A stretch of DNA of 64,000 nt, from positions 87,822,670-87,886,669 of the forward strand of contig CM047427.1 in NCBI GenBank assembly GCA_026168455.1, given 5' to 3'. Positions 52,141 to 64,000 of this stretch are shown here, one piece after another. A program made the translations under genes and the position numbers. The notes beneath the pieces were generated by a model. The model had not been told where the DNA came from and ran no database searches. It was given only the letters and a program-made list of their open reading frames with translations. The stretch is from Theocolax elegans. Taxonomy: Eukaryota; Arthropoda; Insecta; Hymenoptera; Cerocephalidae. The first letter of the stretch is position 1. Each line of letters opens with the position of its first letter.

Positions 52141-55106
52141 AGTAGTAAGCGCGAAATGACTTTCAATCGCTTTGACAAATTACGAACGTGAATTCGAAAG
52201 GATTGATTAACCGAGAGAAGTGAGTAATTTACGGATTTTCCGCATATTCGGGGTTTCGAAACCTCGAGGTGAACCTTTGTTACTTTGGGTGAATCGTCTG
52301 TCAATGGAAGGTTTACCGGTGGTGCGCGATTTTGCGGATTGTTCAAATTTTAATGTGGAGCTTGATATATTGCAGTGCTTCCTTCACATCGGTGCACATT
52401 CTCTATCTTTATTTTCAAAATCCGAATATTCTTACTTTTATAATGAATAAACAATAGTGCAGCTATAACTATAAATCTACGATATTATATATTGTTATAA
52501 ACACTCATTTAATTTATTCAAACTTTACATGTTGTTATGTGCAGAGTTGAATTAGTTGTTCGTTTGAAGATGTAATCTATCAGATAGTATATATTTGGTC
52601 CGTTGTATTGTATAAATTATGATCCATTCCATTGTATTGTATATAAATATTAAAGTTAAAACTTCATTTACTAACAATATATATTTATTACAAAATTCAC
52701 ACGTATATTACTTTCGACCCGCGGAATTTTTCCTAACTTGACAGAATTTTATACTAAATCCAGATGAATGAAAAATTTTTCCCATAAAATCCGAGAAAGA
52801 TGATTGGTTATTTAAAACTCGAAAGATTCAATTTTATCAATCCTAGCATTACTTCGCGTTGATTCCAAATAGGAGGTTGCTCTTAGTTGAAATCAGATCC
52901 AGTGCTGACGTAAAAATTGATTCAATTCTCTTTTTTTCGATTATTACTTTGAATAGAGCTTGAATTTAAGGATTTCCCTCTCATCTGAAATTCTTACATT
53001 CCATAAATTATAATCCTGTAATATAATTAATAGAATTATTAAAATTTAACGATGTACACATCTATTTTAATTATCATTTGTATGTTGGTATAATCGGTTA
53101 AATTTGCATAATTAACAAAATACAAATAATTATATTTATCTTGAATTACAAAGTTACTAATATTTTAGATTTACCGGAGGACCTCGAATAATCCACATCA
53201 ATGTAACACGGCAAGTTATAACGAAGACAATGATTAACCCTCCATGTCAGTCTCGATAAAGAAAGTCAAAGTAAGTTAATGCTTTATCGGCATCCTCCTA
53301 TACCCTCCAATAATGTCAATTGCCGAATCAATAAAAGCGCCGCGAGACCCTCGTCGACTGTATACCTATACACACCCACGTATATATACGTACACATCCT
53401 ACGAAGAATAAAGTAGCACTCAGAGAATCGAATTAAAGAAAAATGAGTTTGCTTCCCTTCCTCTCTTAACGTTATTCGAGTGCGGAAGGCAAGTGCCACC
53501 AAGGGATGTTACAGTTTTGCCACACCCTCACCTCTTGAGAAATAAATGTCGGGAAAGTGGATTTGAGAAATGCAGAAAAGGTCATCACCCGCGAAAATGC
53601 CTTCATTTTTCTTGGATACTACGAAAAATCTTTCTTTTTTTACTTTTTTTTCCTCCCCTACTCAGGGAATTTTTCTCTTGTATATTTTCGGTCCTTTTTT
53701 TCATTAAAAATGAAGCACCGACACTTTCAAGTGAAATTCCTACCTTTTCTTTCTCTTTTTCTCCCCCGTAAAATGTATAATGGAGAGAAAGGTGTGCGAA
53801 TGTGTTAGCGTGTGCAATCCTCGATAAAAAATTTGTGATGGCTTTTAAGATTTTTTTTCGAATGAGCAGCGTTCTATTAAACAAATAATGGATTAAACTG
53901 AACATTTCTATTATTTATCATTATTATTATTTTTATCATTTGCCTCAATGTTATTGAAATTTATGAAAATGTCGGATATCAATTATAAATATTCAATTAA
54001 TTTTTTTATTTTTAATAACAAATTTTCAATCTCAATGAAAATTGATCATTTATTTATTTTGCTTATTATCAAATTAAATAACTAAATGCAAAGAAAAATC
54101 AATTAAACATTTAGCATTCAAATATTTTATTTAATAAATTTTTAATCATTTTTTTAAATTCTTACCCAATATTGGATTATTATTTATTTATATGAATGTC
54201 ACATGACACCGTCTTCTTCATTTTCTGATTCTCGAAATCGTAAAAAAATTATCTATGGTCTTTAGTGGTATATTAATATAATTGATTAAATATCATGATT
54301 CTGGTGGTAGCATTGTCTAAAATTATTTATTTTTTCACAACTTTTGTTTATTTTTATTATCCTGACATTCAATTATACTTACATATATCGGAAACACTAT
54401 TCACAAATTTAATTAAAATAATTTCGAAAATAATTTGTATTACGTGTAATATTACGTAGATTTTAAATAATTTAAACATTTCTCGTCGAATTATATATCG
54501 TATAATAATAATTTTGCCCTCTAAGTAATCTATAACTTAGGGAATCAAAATTGAGTAACACAATTAATAATAAAAACAAATGCATGTTTATGATATTCCA
54601 GAAGCTATTTTTATAGCTTATGTTTTAAAAAATTTTATGAAGGTGTTGTACGGTTATACACTGCAATATTTTTTATTTTATTGTTACTGTCCGGTGTCCA
54701 TTGAACGTGCAGGGAAAAACGTAAAATCGAAAATTTTATGCTGTAAATGCTTTGAAATGATAATTTTATTAGATTCATGTTAGCTCTTTGGTCACTGTAA
54801 TTTAAATTATGTGTATTAAACAAGTAGACTGATATTTAAGAGCCTGCGTAATGGTTAAATTAAATTCAAGACAGGATGAATATTCTATATACCTAATGAC
54901 TCTTATTTAATAATAGACTTCCTATATAAAATAAATTAAGTTATAAATTTTATCGTCTAGTATAGAAACAAAGAAGGTTTACCGAACTAAAAAATATCCA
55001 TAACTGCGGGTAACATCTTGTTGGAAAATTCAAAAAAGAAAAATCGACTATACAAGACCGTCGTTCAAGCTTGTCACGCGAATTTCCGTTTCTTTGATCA
55101 GAAAGG

Positions 55107-55108
<2 letters not shown>
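52141..55108. other. AT-rich non-coding stretch
   Basis: Roughly 3 kb, very AT-rich at 53900-54600. The frames at 52220-52450 and around 53284-53905 overlap antisense frames and show no domain. Confidence 0.55.

Positions 55109-55151
<43 letters not shown>
55109..55151. repeat. (CT)n microsatellite
   Basis: About 21 CT units without interruption. Confidence 0.97.
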
Positions 55152-55154
<3 letters not shown>

Positions 55155-56103
55155 TTGCTCTTCCCGTGGAAAACCGTTCTGTATATATGGCGCAAATTTT
55201 GCGCGCGTATATGTTTAGGACGTGGGAAGAAGGCCGCTCAAAAGCCAGTAATAAATCTCAACCTCGAAAACGGAAGTAGCGAACGCTCCAAGGCAGGACA
55301 GTCTCCCCAAGAATTATGTCACATTACACAAGGAGGTTGGAGAAGGATAAAGTGGAAGAGGAAAGGAGAGATTTTCCGTACCGCGGGAAATGGAATTTGC
55401 GCGGTGTACATCGTTGAGAGAGAAAGAGAGAGAGAGGAGGAGAGGAAGAATCTTGAATTAACGCGAGAGCAAAATTTTCGGTCGAAAGGATCTTACTGGA
55501 AACTAATTTTGTAAGTATTCATTTTTTCGATTACGAGTGGAAGATTAATTGATGATGTATCAAAATTTCTATATTGTGAAAAATTTTCTTATAATCTACA
55601 ATTATTAATTTTGGAATACCACTAAAAAGAACTACTAGTTTTAAAATTGTATTATAGGAAAGGGTTATTTTTGTTAAAGGATTCTTTTCTCGTTTGAGGT
55701 AAAAGCTAGTTTTAATTACATGTTAATTTCAATGCTTTCGAGAGTATAACAAGCTTTTTCACGAAATAAATGGGAAAGGTACTTTGTGTGTACATACAAA
55801 GGTAAACCATATATAAGAAGAAAATATACAATTCTTATTAAAAATTAAGTAGAAATTTAAAATATAAACATAACATATATTGTAGTATATTGTTTACACA
55901 AATAAGAAAACGAATGATCAATAATAACGCGTTACGATGTAATTATGAAAATATAATCTAATCGATATTCTATACAAAATAATATTTATACCATTTGTTC
56001 AATTTTATAGGTAAAAATCAATATCAAGAAAATATATAAAAAATTATACTTATGCACACTAAAAGATATAACATCAGGAATCGAAATATATATGTGTATG
56101 TAT
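55152..56103. other. Mixed stretch with a short (GA)n
   Basis: A GC-moderate part (55155-55510) holds a 119-codon + frame with no known domain, ending in residues encoded by a (GA)n near 55415-55438. The rest is AT-rich. Confidence 0.4.
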
Positions 56104-56115
56104 AAAGAGAGAAAA

Positions 56116-56148
<33 letters not shown>

Positions 56149-56156
56149 AAAAAAAA
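56104..56156. repeat. 53-nt pure purine tract with (AG)n
   Basis: Only A and G for 53 bases, containing about ten uninterrupted GA units. Confidence 0.96.
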
Positions 56157-56346
56157 TATAGTGTTCTGGTACGAGCTGATAGCGGAAGGTAGTTCGTAAC
56201 CTGAAGCACCAGTCGAGACAAGGGAAGAGAGTAAGTTTGGTAGAGCCAACAGAATGTCTTCTGTTACTAGACGCCAGCGGCTTAGTTGAAATCGCTGCGG
56301 GATTGAGGAAGACGAAATACCTTGCTTTCCTCCTACTGTTTTACCA

Positions 56347-56358
56347 TCTCTCTTTCCC

Positions 56359-56390
<32 letters not shown>

Positions 56391-56393
56391 TTT
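56347..56393. repeat. 47-nt pure pyrimidine tract with C14 and (CT)n
   Basis: C14 (56356-56369) followed by (CT)11 (56370-56391). It is complementary in type to the purine tract 190 bp upstream. The intervening segment is GC-moderate with no supported gene. Confidence 0.96.
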
Positions 56394-56847
56394 GCTTTTA
56401 AAAGACACGAAATAAAGATGTATTTATTGTATTGGAAAAGGATTATATTGCTTCTTCCTATTTAATAAGGAAATACATATATATAACAGGTTGTTTTCAA
56501 AGTTCCATTGTATTATATCATCTTACGTAACTCGTAGAATCCATGTGTATTTTTCTCACAGGTGAATTCAGAATTCGGTGTTGAAAGTTTAACGACTCGA
56601 TGGGCTTTAATACGGGTACGTTAACGTTCATTTATTAATTATTCGTAAGGGTTGCGTAAAGATTTGCGTATAACGAAAGTTTATTTCCGCTTAAACTCTG
56701 GGGAAATATGAAACTAGACCTGGGCTGGAAACTGATATAACCTAGAAAACTATATTTGTACACGGCATTTAGTATAGTTCTACGATATCTACACGTGTAT
56801 ATGTCTGTTTCAAACGTTTAACATCGATGTACGAATTTTCATAAATG

Positions 56848-56856
<9 letters not shown>

Positions 56857-56902
<46 letters not shown>
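56857..56902. repeat. (GT)23 microsatellite
   Basis: Uninterrupted GT repeat flanked by TATATA on the left and CTGTGTGCATATG on the right; a Z-DNA-prone composition. Confidence 0.97.
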
Positions 56903-56903
<1 letters not shown>

Positions 56904-56909
56904 TGTGTG

Positions 56910-58114
56910 CATATGTACATATGTATATACATACAGTTGCCATATTTAGTTGAGTATAAAAAACTAAAATTACAATTATCGAACGTTTAAATGCGTAACA
57001 TTTATAAAGAATCGTGGCCGCTAATAATATTTTCCAATTATAACTTTAAAAATTGTTCTATATGAAATTGAATTGAAAAACAACAAAATATTAAATGAAA
57101 TTCTATTATTTGTTTGAAAAATATAATACTGAGTTTGTAAAACAATTGTATTATATATATATACATATAGATACGAAACTCTGGGAAAAGTTTATCCTAC
57201 GCTTTATAACTGTTTCGCTCTTTATTATTTGCTTCAAGATTTTTTTATTACATACTCACGATGTTGTATACCTATATATGTATGTATATAATATTGAACA
57301 ATCGAAGAAGTACCAAATAAGTCAATTTAAAAATGTTGCAAGACTAAAAGCTGAAAGAAAATATTGAAATAAAAGAGACGCTATTTTTCACCAGACCGCG
57401 TGTTAATATCACCAGGTATTGACGACCTTCTAGATTGCGTTCATTCAACACCTCCGTCCTCGCATTAGCTCGACATCGGGTAAAACGAGACCTGGGCGGA
57501 GGTTAGCTAGTATTACGAATGAAATTAAAACGATTTGCCTTGATAACGACGAAACCGTCTTGTTTAATAAACAATCGCGTACGTGTGCGAATATAGCTAA
57601 TTTTGTGCGACTTGATTTTCGAGCTAACCTAGATTACAATGGGATTATCGGTTCGTAATAGTCCAGGGGGAGAAGGAATTGCGTGTCGCTTTGATGTACG
57701 ACATGCTCCTTGGTTGTCCTATTCGAGATTAAGTGGAGAAGCTGGTATTAAACTTGTAAGAATAATTTATACGATATATCTAGGAGGAAAGGGACTAACT
57801 TCAGATTAAGGTATTACAGTTCCTCGATGTGAGTGGTGTAGTTGCTTTTTTTTAAAGAAAACATTGATTTATCTACTATAAACTATGTACCTATTAGTCG
57901 AAATGAAAATCGAAGAAAATGAATATGTTACTTTTAATTGTAACACCTGTATAGAAATCGTAAGGTTTCGATAAAAGAACTATTCGAATATTACAGTTCA
58001 ATCGTTAAAATCACAAAAAACTATTTAATTCAATTTCATGCTAACATCTGCATTATTTTAACAGAAACTTTTTTTTGCACGAAAGGTGTTGAAATACAGA
58101 TGAAACGGGAATAA
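56910..58114. other. Non-coding stretch
   Basis: AT-rich to 57380, then moderately GC to 57800. The 90-codon frame at 57095-57367 has no recognisable feature. No RNA gene. Confidence 0.5.
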
Positions 58115-58145
58115 GGGGGGGGGTGAGAGAGAGAGAGAGGGGGGG
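58115..58145. repeat. G9-(GA)n-G7 tract
   Basis: Nine Gs, TGAGAGAGAGAGAGAG-type repeats, then seven Gs: a G-rich strand able to form stacked G structures. Confidence 0.92.
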
Positions 58146-59434
58146 AGGCCGTAACTGAAAGGGTCAGCAAAATCAAACGTCAAACAATCGAACCCGAACC
58201 AGAGCAAACGAGGGGATCGAACAACGGCATTTTGAACGTCAAGGAAATGACAAAGCATCGCGAGAGAAACTCACGTTGAAAAGAGATAGAAAAAGAAACT
58301 CTTCGATATAGGAAAAACAAAAAAGAAAGAGAAAGGGTATAGTCATATATACTGATCGATTTAAACGTTCCCCTCTTTTAATAGCCGTCAGACTGCAATT
58401 TTCATTTTTACACGTTTTCTGGGTCGTTTAACTAATTAGTCGAGTCAGCCGACTTATTTCCGCATTTCCCCCCTTAATGAAAAAAAAAGGAAACACAGAC
58501 TGCGCCTCGATCATGAAAAGGAGTCTGAATGTGGTCGATTGATTTCGCAGAACGATTACGGTAGGTTAGCGAGCAACTAACCGAAATTTAATTGACGAGG
58601 TCTATTTCCTCCATACTAATTCGACTTGTGAAAGAAAAAGTCAAAATTAATAGTACTTTTCTTCCTACGAGACCACTTGACTTTATCAAATTGTTGAACA
58701 ATAGCGTACAAGAAAAATTAGTAAGCTAGATTTAGGTCAGTTCTTGGCAATTCTTCTGAATGTTCTATTCAAAATATGTTCCAAAATTATATACGCAAAG
58801 CTTAAGTTCATCCCTCTTACACGAGGATTTTAATTAAAAATTTAATAGGCTTCTTTGTATTTTTATCTTTTTGCAAATAAAAAAATTCGGAGTTTTTATT
58901 TTGGTATAAGGTAAATGTTACAACGGCTATTGTATTCTTAATGGAGAATTTCCATCTCGTGAGTGCAAAATTCGGGTGCACGCCATCTATTGGTTAAGTA
59001 CCTTAAAAATTCATTGCATTGTTAAGTGATGTACTACTGGAACTTATACTCATATGATAGAAATTCTCGGCTACCTTAAAAATGTAAATTATAACTTTGA
59101 GTAAAGTAATGGAATTCTCTCCGAAACAAAATGAATCTTCTTTTTTTTTATTGTATACATATTTTACGTTTGTAAAGATACACGCGCGGAATGAAAATCC
59201 TGGTGTTTAATTTAAATGTAAACGATTATGATACTGCAAATGCGCAATTACAATGTATTTTAAATCATTGAAAATTGCAAAAATCACTGGCACACAAAAA
59301 AGATTTATTTATTTCGACATAACAATGTATTTTGGACACCCAATGTATTTCTTGCAGATATTCTCTGATGGCTATTGTACAGACATAGTTTCAATTGGTT
59401 ACATATATATCGATGACAAAGGTATACCAATAAC

Positions 59435-59437
<3 letters not shown>
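58146..59437. other. Non-coding stretch
   Basis: GC-moderate to about 58600, then AT-rich. Nothing recognisable. Confidence 0.5.

Positions 59438-59467
<30 letters not shown>
59438..59467. repeat. (AG)n microsatellite
   Basis: About 15 AG units. The ER-rich + frame at 59253-59501 is its translation. Confidence 0.96.
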
Positions 59468-59470
<3 letters not shown>

Positions 59471-59777
59471 TTATTTTTGTTCGTTCGTGAAAAAGGAATA
59501 ATTGTTAAACTGAAATACGATAAATATCGAGTGTTCACGGATCATCAATATTGCAAAATAAAGTCACAAAATTTGATTAAATGGGATATACCAATCGAAA
59601 CACAAACATATCATTCAACTCCATAAACAAACAATACGTCTGCGTATAAAAAAAAGGCAAGCAAACGTATAAAAATAAAGATATGCGTTCGTGAACAGAA
59701 AATGGAATCTTCGATCAAGCTAAGAAGAGCCTAAGAAAAGTAAGTCACTTTCTTAAAATAATAAACTCGAAACCACA

Positions 59778-60203
59778 CTATAAAGGGTAAATAAACAAAA
59801 GGTTGAGTATTGCCAAAGGTATATAACACCAAGTTGAACTTAACAAAGGAGTGGGGACAGATGCGTCACGTACTTTGCGAGGGAGTTCGAAATCCCCCAT
59901 CTCCCTTAAGTCGTAGGGATGGAAACTCTCATGCATTTTCATTCCTGTGTGTGCGAACGTGGCACTTGCAAACATTTCGAGTTGAAGAGGTCCATCAAAC
60001 GCTTCGTTGTTGCTCCGTTCCTCTTGATTCGCTTTTTCACCCCTACCGCCATTTTTTTCGTCATTTCTCTCTGATGTTTGTATGTGCCAAATGGAGGAAA
60101 ACCCGTGACCACGTTCGATTGATCCGATCCACATGTAAGTGGTGGGAGTTGGGACTAGGAATAAACAATCGAGAGCTATGGCGGTAGGTGGCTTTCTCTA
60201 TGT
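59778..60203 (-). other. Unassigned open frame, possible exon
   Basis: The minus-strand frame is open for about 141 codons; an in-frame TAG lies at about 60204-60206. The ATG-started part (60134-59778) is 118 codons. The translation has a balanced mix of charged and hydrophobic residues in its middle (ERNDEKNGGRGEKANQEE, then EMGDFELPRKVRDASV), more protein-like than other frames here. I recognise no domain, and a 125-codon + frame overlaps it. On the minus strand TTTATTCCTAG just upstream resembles an acceptor. Chance remains the more likely explanation. Confidence 0.15.
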
Positions 60204-60206
60204 GCT

Positions 60207-63200
60207 CGTTGAGTGCCCTATGTCAGTTATAGACAACTTTTTTTTCCTTTTTTTTTTATCTTTTTTTGATCGTTGGATGGTGAGTTAGTGAACTTTGATC
60301 GACTCAAAGGTAAATAGTCAGTAATTAATCGTGAAAATACGTTTTATTCTTTCAAAATATCCGTAAAATTTATGAACCTTTTGTAATCTTAATAAATTTT
60401 TATAAAACCAAAAATTATTGGGATTGAGTCCAATAACTTCAAATTATACAATTCCACTCATACCTCCTACCACCACCTATCAAAATTATACCAAATCCAT
60501 TCGTTTCGTATCAACCAGAAATCGCAGAAGCTATACATCACCCGCGTATATCCTCGCGAAATACGCAAGAATTCGAAAGCCCTAAAGCTAGAGTATAACG
60601 CGATTTCGGATACCGTCGCGATTGTTACACAGGAACATTCACCGATTGCGTTATTGGTCTCTATATAACGTAACAGTCTCATATAAACGTGGTTTTTTTT
60701 CACCGAACACGTCACGCGCTTGATTTCTTCCTGCCAAGCTTCGTTGGTCGAGTGATACGATTAGAGTCGACCTCGCTCGACTGGAACTCGTTTTTTTTTC
60801 GGTGCCCTAAAGTCGATTCACCAATGCGATCGAGGTGGGAATTATATTTGAATGCAATACTTCGTTTGGAATGATGTACGTGAAATTGATTTATTATGGA
60901 ATTCAATCGAACATTTTTATTTGGAATTTAATCAGCTATCGATAGTTGTTCACATGGTCATTTTAATATGGAAAAATTATTCGTGATACATAATTTTTAA
61001 TTTTGTTGAGATATATTTAAAACATTTTTCATAATTACGCAGTCAGTTAATCAAGAAATGCTGTGAATGATAATAATTAATACAAAATAGGATAGATTAA
61101 ATATAATATTGTGAATATCAGTGGTAATATTATACACATCGTGTTTACACAATTCGCATCTAACCAAAATACAAATAATTTATTTATTCAGTAAAATCAT
61201 TCATTAATTATAAAATATAATTTTAAGTCAATAAATTGAAAATTGTCACTAGAATATTCTCGGGTAATTTACCAAGGTAAAACCTTATTAATACTATTAT
61301 TGATATATAAATAGATAATTGTAGAATTTTCAACTAAGTCGTGGCTTTATTATCATCATCAAATATTTTTTAAGCCAACATAAACAATGTTCGGTCATTT
61401 AACTTAATGGTGTAATTTAATTCTTAACATATGTAACGTTTTCATTTACACGAAGTGAAAACTTTTACTTCGAAAAAAAATCAAGCACTATTTGTACGTA
61501 ATTGGTGCAGATACTCGTTAACGTGCAAAAGGAATTCATCCGTACTTTTTAGAGCGTCCTTACTCTCCGAGAAATAAAACCGAAATAGGAGACTTTTTTT
61601 AATTTAAAATAAATAAAGTACACATCCACTTGAACATTAAAAATAATACGTATAGTATACTTAATTAAGAATTTTAGTATCTAATAATAATAATAACGCT
61701 CGAAAGCATCTTTATCCTATACACTTTTCATCGCTAAGAAATTTTCTTTAATTTAACGAACGTTGTTAAATGAATGGCACATCATAAACGTCGAGATATG
61801 TAAATTAATATTTAGAGCTTTTTCCCCACTTGAAATTCGATTTAATATACCATTCCCAAGTGTGTTTTAATTATTCCGCGCGTTGGTAAATTTTTTGTAG
61901 GATTAGTAGCAACGAAAATTTTTTCGAGGAAAAAAAGCCATATAATAAGGAAAATTTGAAACGGTAAAAGAAACCCATGCGAGTTAAATTTGTTTTTTTT
62001 TTCGAGCCTCGCACAATACTCAACACGACCGAGGCTCTCGACTGTACACTCGAGCACTTCCGGCGTTCTTTAATGATCATTAACGTACAACAAGAGCAAA
62101 ACAGCTCGAACTACAATATACTTTTACCCTGAAATAAAATACTACCTTCTCAACAGCCATCGAGATTGAACATTTTTAATTCACTTAAGTTTTAAGAATA
62201 AATAATTGATTAATCAACGTTTAATTACTTCGATAACAATTTAATTAATCCAAATATGTGAGAAAAATGTGTTTGTTATCACTATGCGTCGAGTGAAAAT
62301 GCTTTTAATTGAATTAATTATTGAAATTGATAAACCCATTCGTAGACGAAGAACTAAAATGAATCGATGTTTGACGAATGAGATAAAATAAAATTAAGTA
62401 TAAGGAAGGCATTGACTTCGAGGTCGTTGAAAACGAAAACGCAAAGCTCACAAAGTAAAAAGAAACTTATTTTATACTTTTATCCTTCTTTTCAAGACAT
62501 TCAATCCTGCCGAATAAATTTTCAGAATGTAGAGAAAGACTTCAAGTGTAGAAAGAACAACTAAGAAAGTTTTTCTTTCGACTAAGAGTTAAAAAAAATT
62601 TTCGATGCTTAAGTTACAAAGGAATCCATTGAATACTAATAAATTACTGAGCTTTATACAAAAAAAAATCATTTATCTTAGTTAACACAAATAAATGATT
62701 TATCGGTCGTTATACCAAACAAATATATTGCTCTACTCTAATAAGAATAAGCAATAAACCATAACTTTTAATTTTCGTTCAGCGAAGAAGAACAATAATT
62801 TGCTATCAACGATATTTGTTTATCAAACTCTTAGGTATTACATCCCCGAGTATTATGAAAAAGTGTAAAAACACAAATGCGCATAAAGCCACTCAATAAA
62901 AGCGAAGCGGTGTACAACGAAAACTTTGTATATTTGCGAATCCTAACGTTGTCTGCACGATGTAGGTAAAAACCTTTTCGACTATTCCTATTTGCTTTTT
63001 TTTCTACTTGGTTCACTCGCGAGGAAAAACCAATTTCACGACGCGCCGAATAGATTCGAGACCGCACATCTATATACGTTGTTGTATATCGTTACACTAA
63101 CATACTTTTATTTAAACAGGATGTAGGTATATTACTTTGCATTTTATATAGTTCGTATTGCAAGAGACATTTATTTAAAAATCGAATATATACGGGTGAA

Positions 63201-64000
63201 ATGCAAAGATGCTAATACATTTACCTAGAGTATGTGTTTTGACAGACGTATCGAGAATAAATGTCTGCGAAAATAAACTTCGCTTAAAAAAGGTTAAATT
63301 TATATGAAAATATATATTTCGCGTACTATATTACGAACCGATTAATAATAGCACTCGCAATGAGAAAACGAAGCATCATAACTTTACGAAAAGTCTTATA
63401 ATTCATTTAAAATGGATACCCAATAATATTTTTTTGTAATTTTCCAAGAACAAAATACGATTATTTATAATAAAAAAATACGCTTTTCCTGGTTTGGAAA
63501 TACGTATAGATACTCTGTTTCAAAAAAGAAAGTAAAAATTTTCAACTGTATATAGTATTGGAAAAAGTTCAATAGTCAGACGGATGTTGAAAGCTGCTAG
63601 AGTATTATCTGAATTACAATATTCTTATCTAAAATAAAATAAACTATGATAAAACCATTTATTTTAATTTTCTGAAAGTTTCCAAATAAAACACTCATCA
63701 TAACTTTTGCTTGATTCGGTTTTAAACTGCCGTCAAAAATAAGTTAAATAAATCCATTTTGTACACAATGAAATTACTATTCAAACATTGACTTTTTTAA
63801 TACAAGTAACACTTTCAAACGAATTTATCTCTTTCTTTGATGAATTCATCGGTATCGATGCCGAGTCATTAATTAACTAGTTTAAACGAATGAATATACC
63901 ATCAATATATCAAACTAACATCATTCTCAAAATAATAAAAAAAATATTTTTCACCTTTTTTTAGTTCTTTGAAAAGAAGGGAATTGAATTGTCACCTTGA
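60207..64000. other. AT-rich non-coding stretch to the window end
   Basis: About 3.8 kb of A/T-dominated DNA. Short frames at 60467-60906 and 61842-62080 overlap others and have no recognisable features. No RNA gene, repeat array or element ends were found. Confidence 0.55.

Overview
The window looks like AT-rich insect nuclear DNA, most plausibly from a hymenopteran-type genome. It is dominated by A/T, yet CpG is not depleted: patches with many CG dinucleotides sit inside the AT-rich matrix. Microsatellites are frequent ((GA)n, (TA)n, (TTC)n, (GT)n), and there are no operons or ribosome-binding-site-spaced genes. The organism is an inference; no gene here allows a firm identification. I could not support any complete protein-coding gene, tRNA, rRNA or known microRNA. 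The open frames are short, have no recognisable domains, and often overlap antisense frames or translate simple repeats. The window is best read as intergenic DNA or the inside of a very long intron.

Layout. 1-22.9 kb is mostly unannotatable AT-rich sequence. It is interrupted by CpG/GC-rich patches at about 4.9-5.1, 8.78-9.12, 10.74-11.25, 14.78-14.94, 18.96-19.42 and 21.9-22.3 kb. Several patches carry dyads or recognisable regulatory motifs: two TGACTCA AP-1 sites, one TGACGTCA CRE and a perfect 12-bp hairpin. 22.9-32.4 kb holds two separate tandem duplications of about 2.2 and 2.1 kb. Their copies are almost identical and differ mainly by 1-base indels, which points to assembly seams or very recent duplication. 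33.7-34.9 kb holds two copies of an unnamed repeat. 35-64 kb is again AT-rich with microsatellites and CpG/GC-rich patches at about 32.5-33.1, 43.1-43.6, 45.7-46.3, 48.4-49.0, 51.7-52.1 and 59.8-60.2 kb.

The most notable signal is in the 33.7-34.9 kb repeat. Both copies contain a hammerhead-ribozyme-like sequence. The downstream copy (34508-34578, + strand) folds into all three hammerhead stems in the type III order, with an AUC cleavage triplet and a GAAA box. Its CUGAUGA box has decayed to CUUAUGA. The upstream copy is a large imperfect palindrome (33716-34148). Its minus strand keeps an intact CUGAUGA - stem II - GAAA core (33930-33898) but has lost the cleavage-site half at the inversion junction. 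I interpret these as decayed members of a hammerhead-bearing repeat family (retrozyme-like, satellite-like or Penelope-LTR-like). That family assignment is inference.
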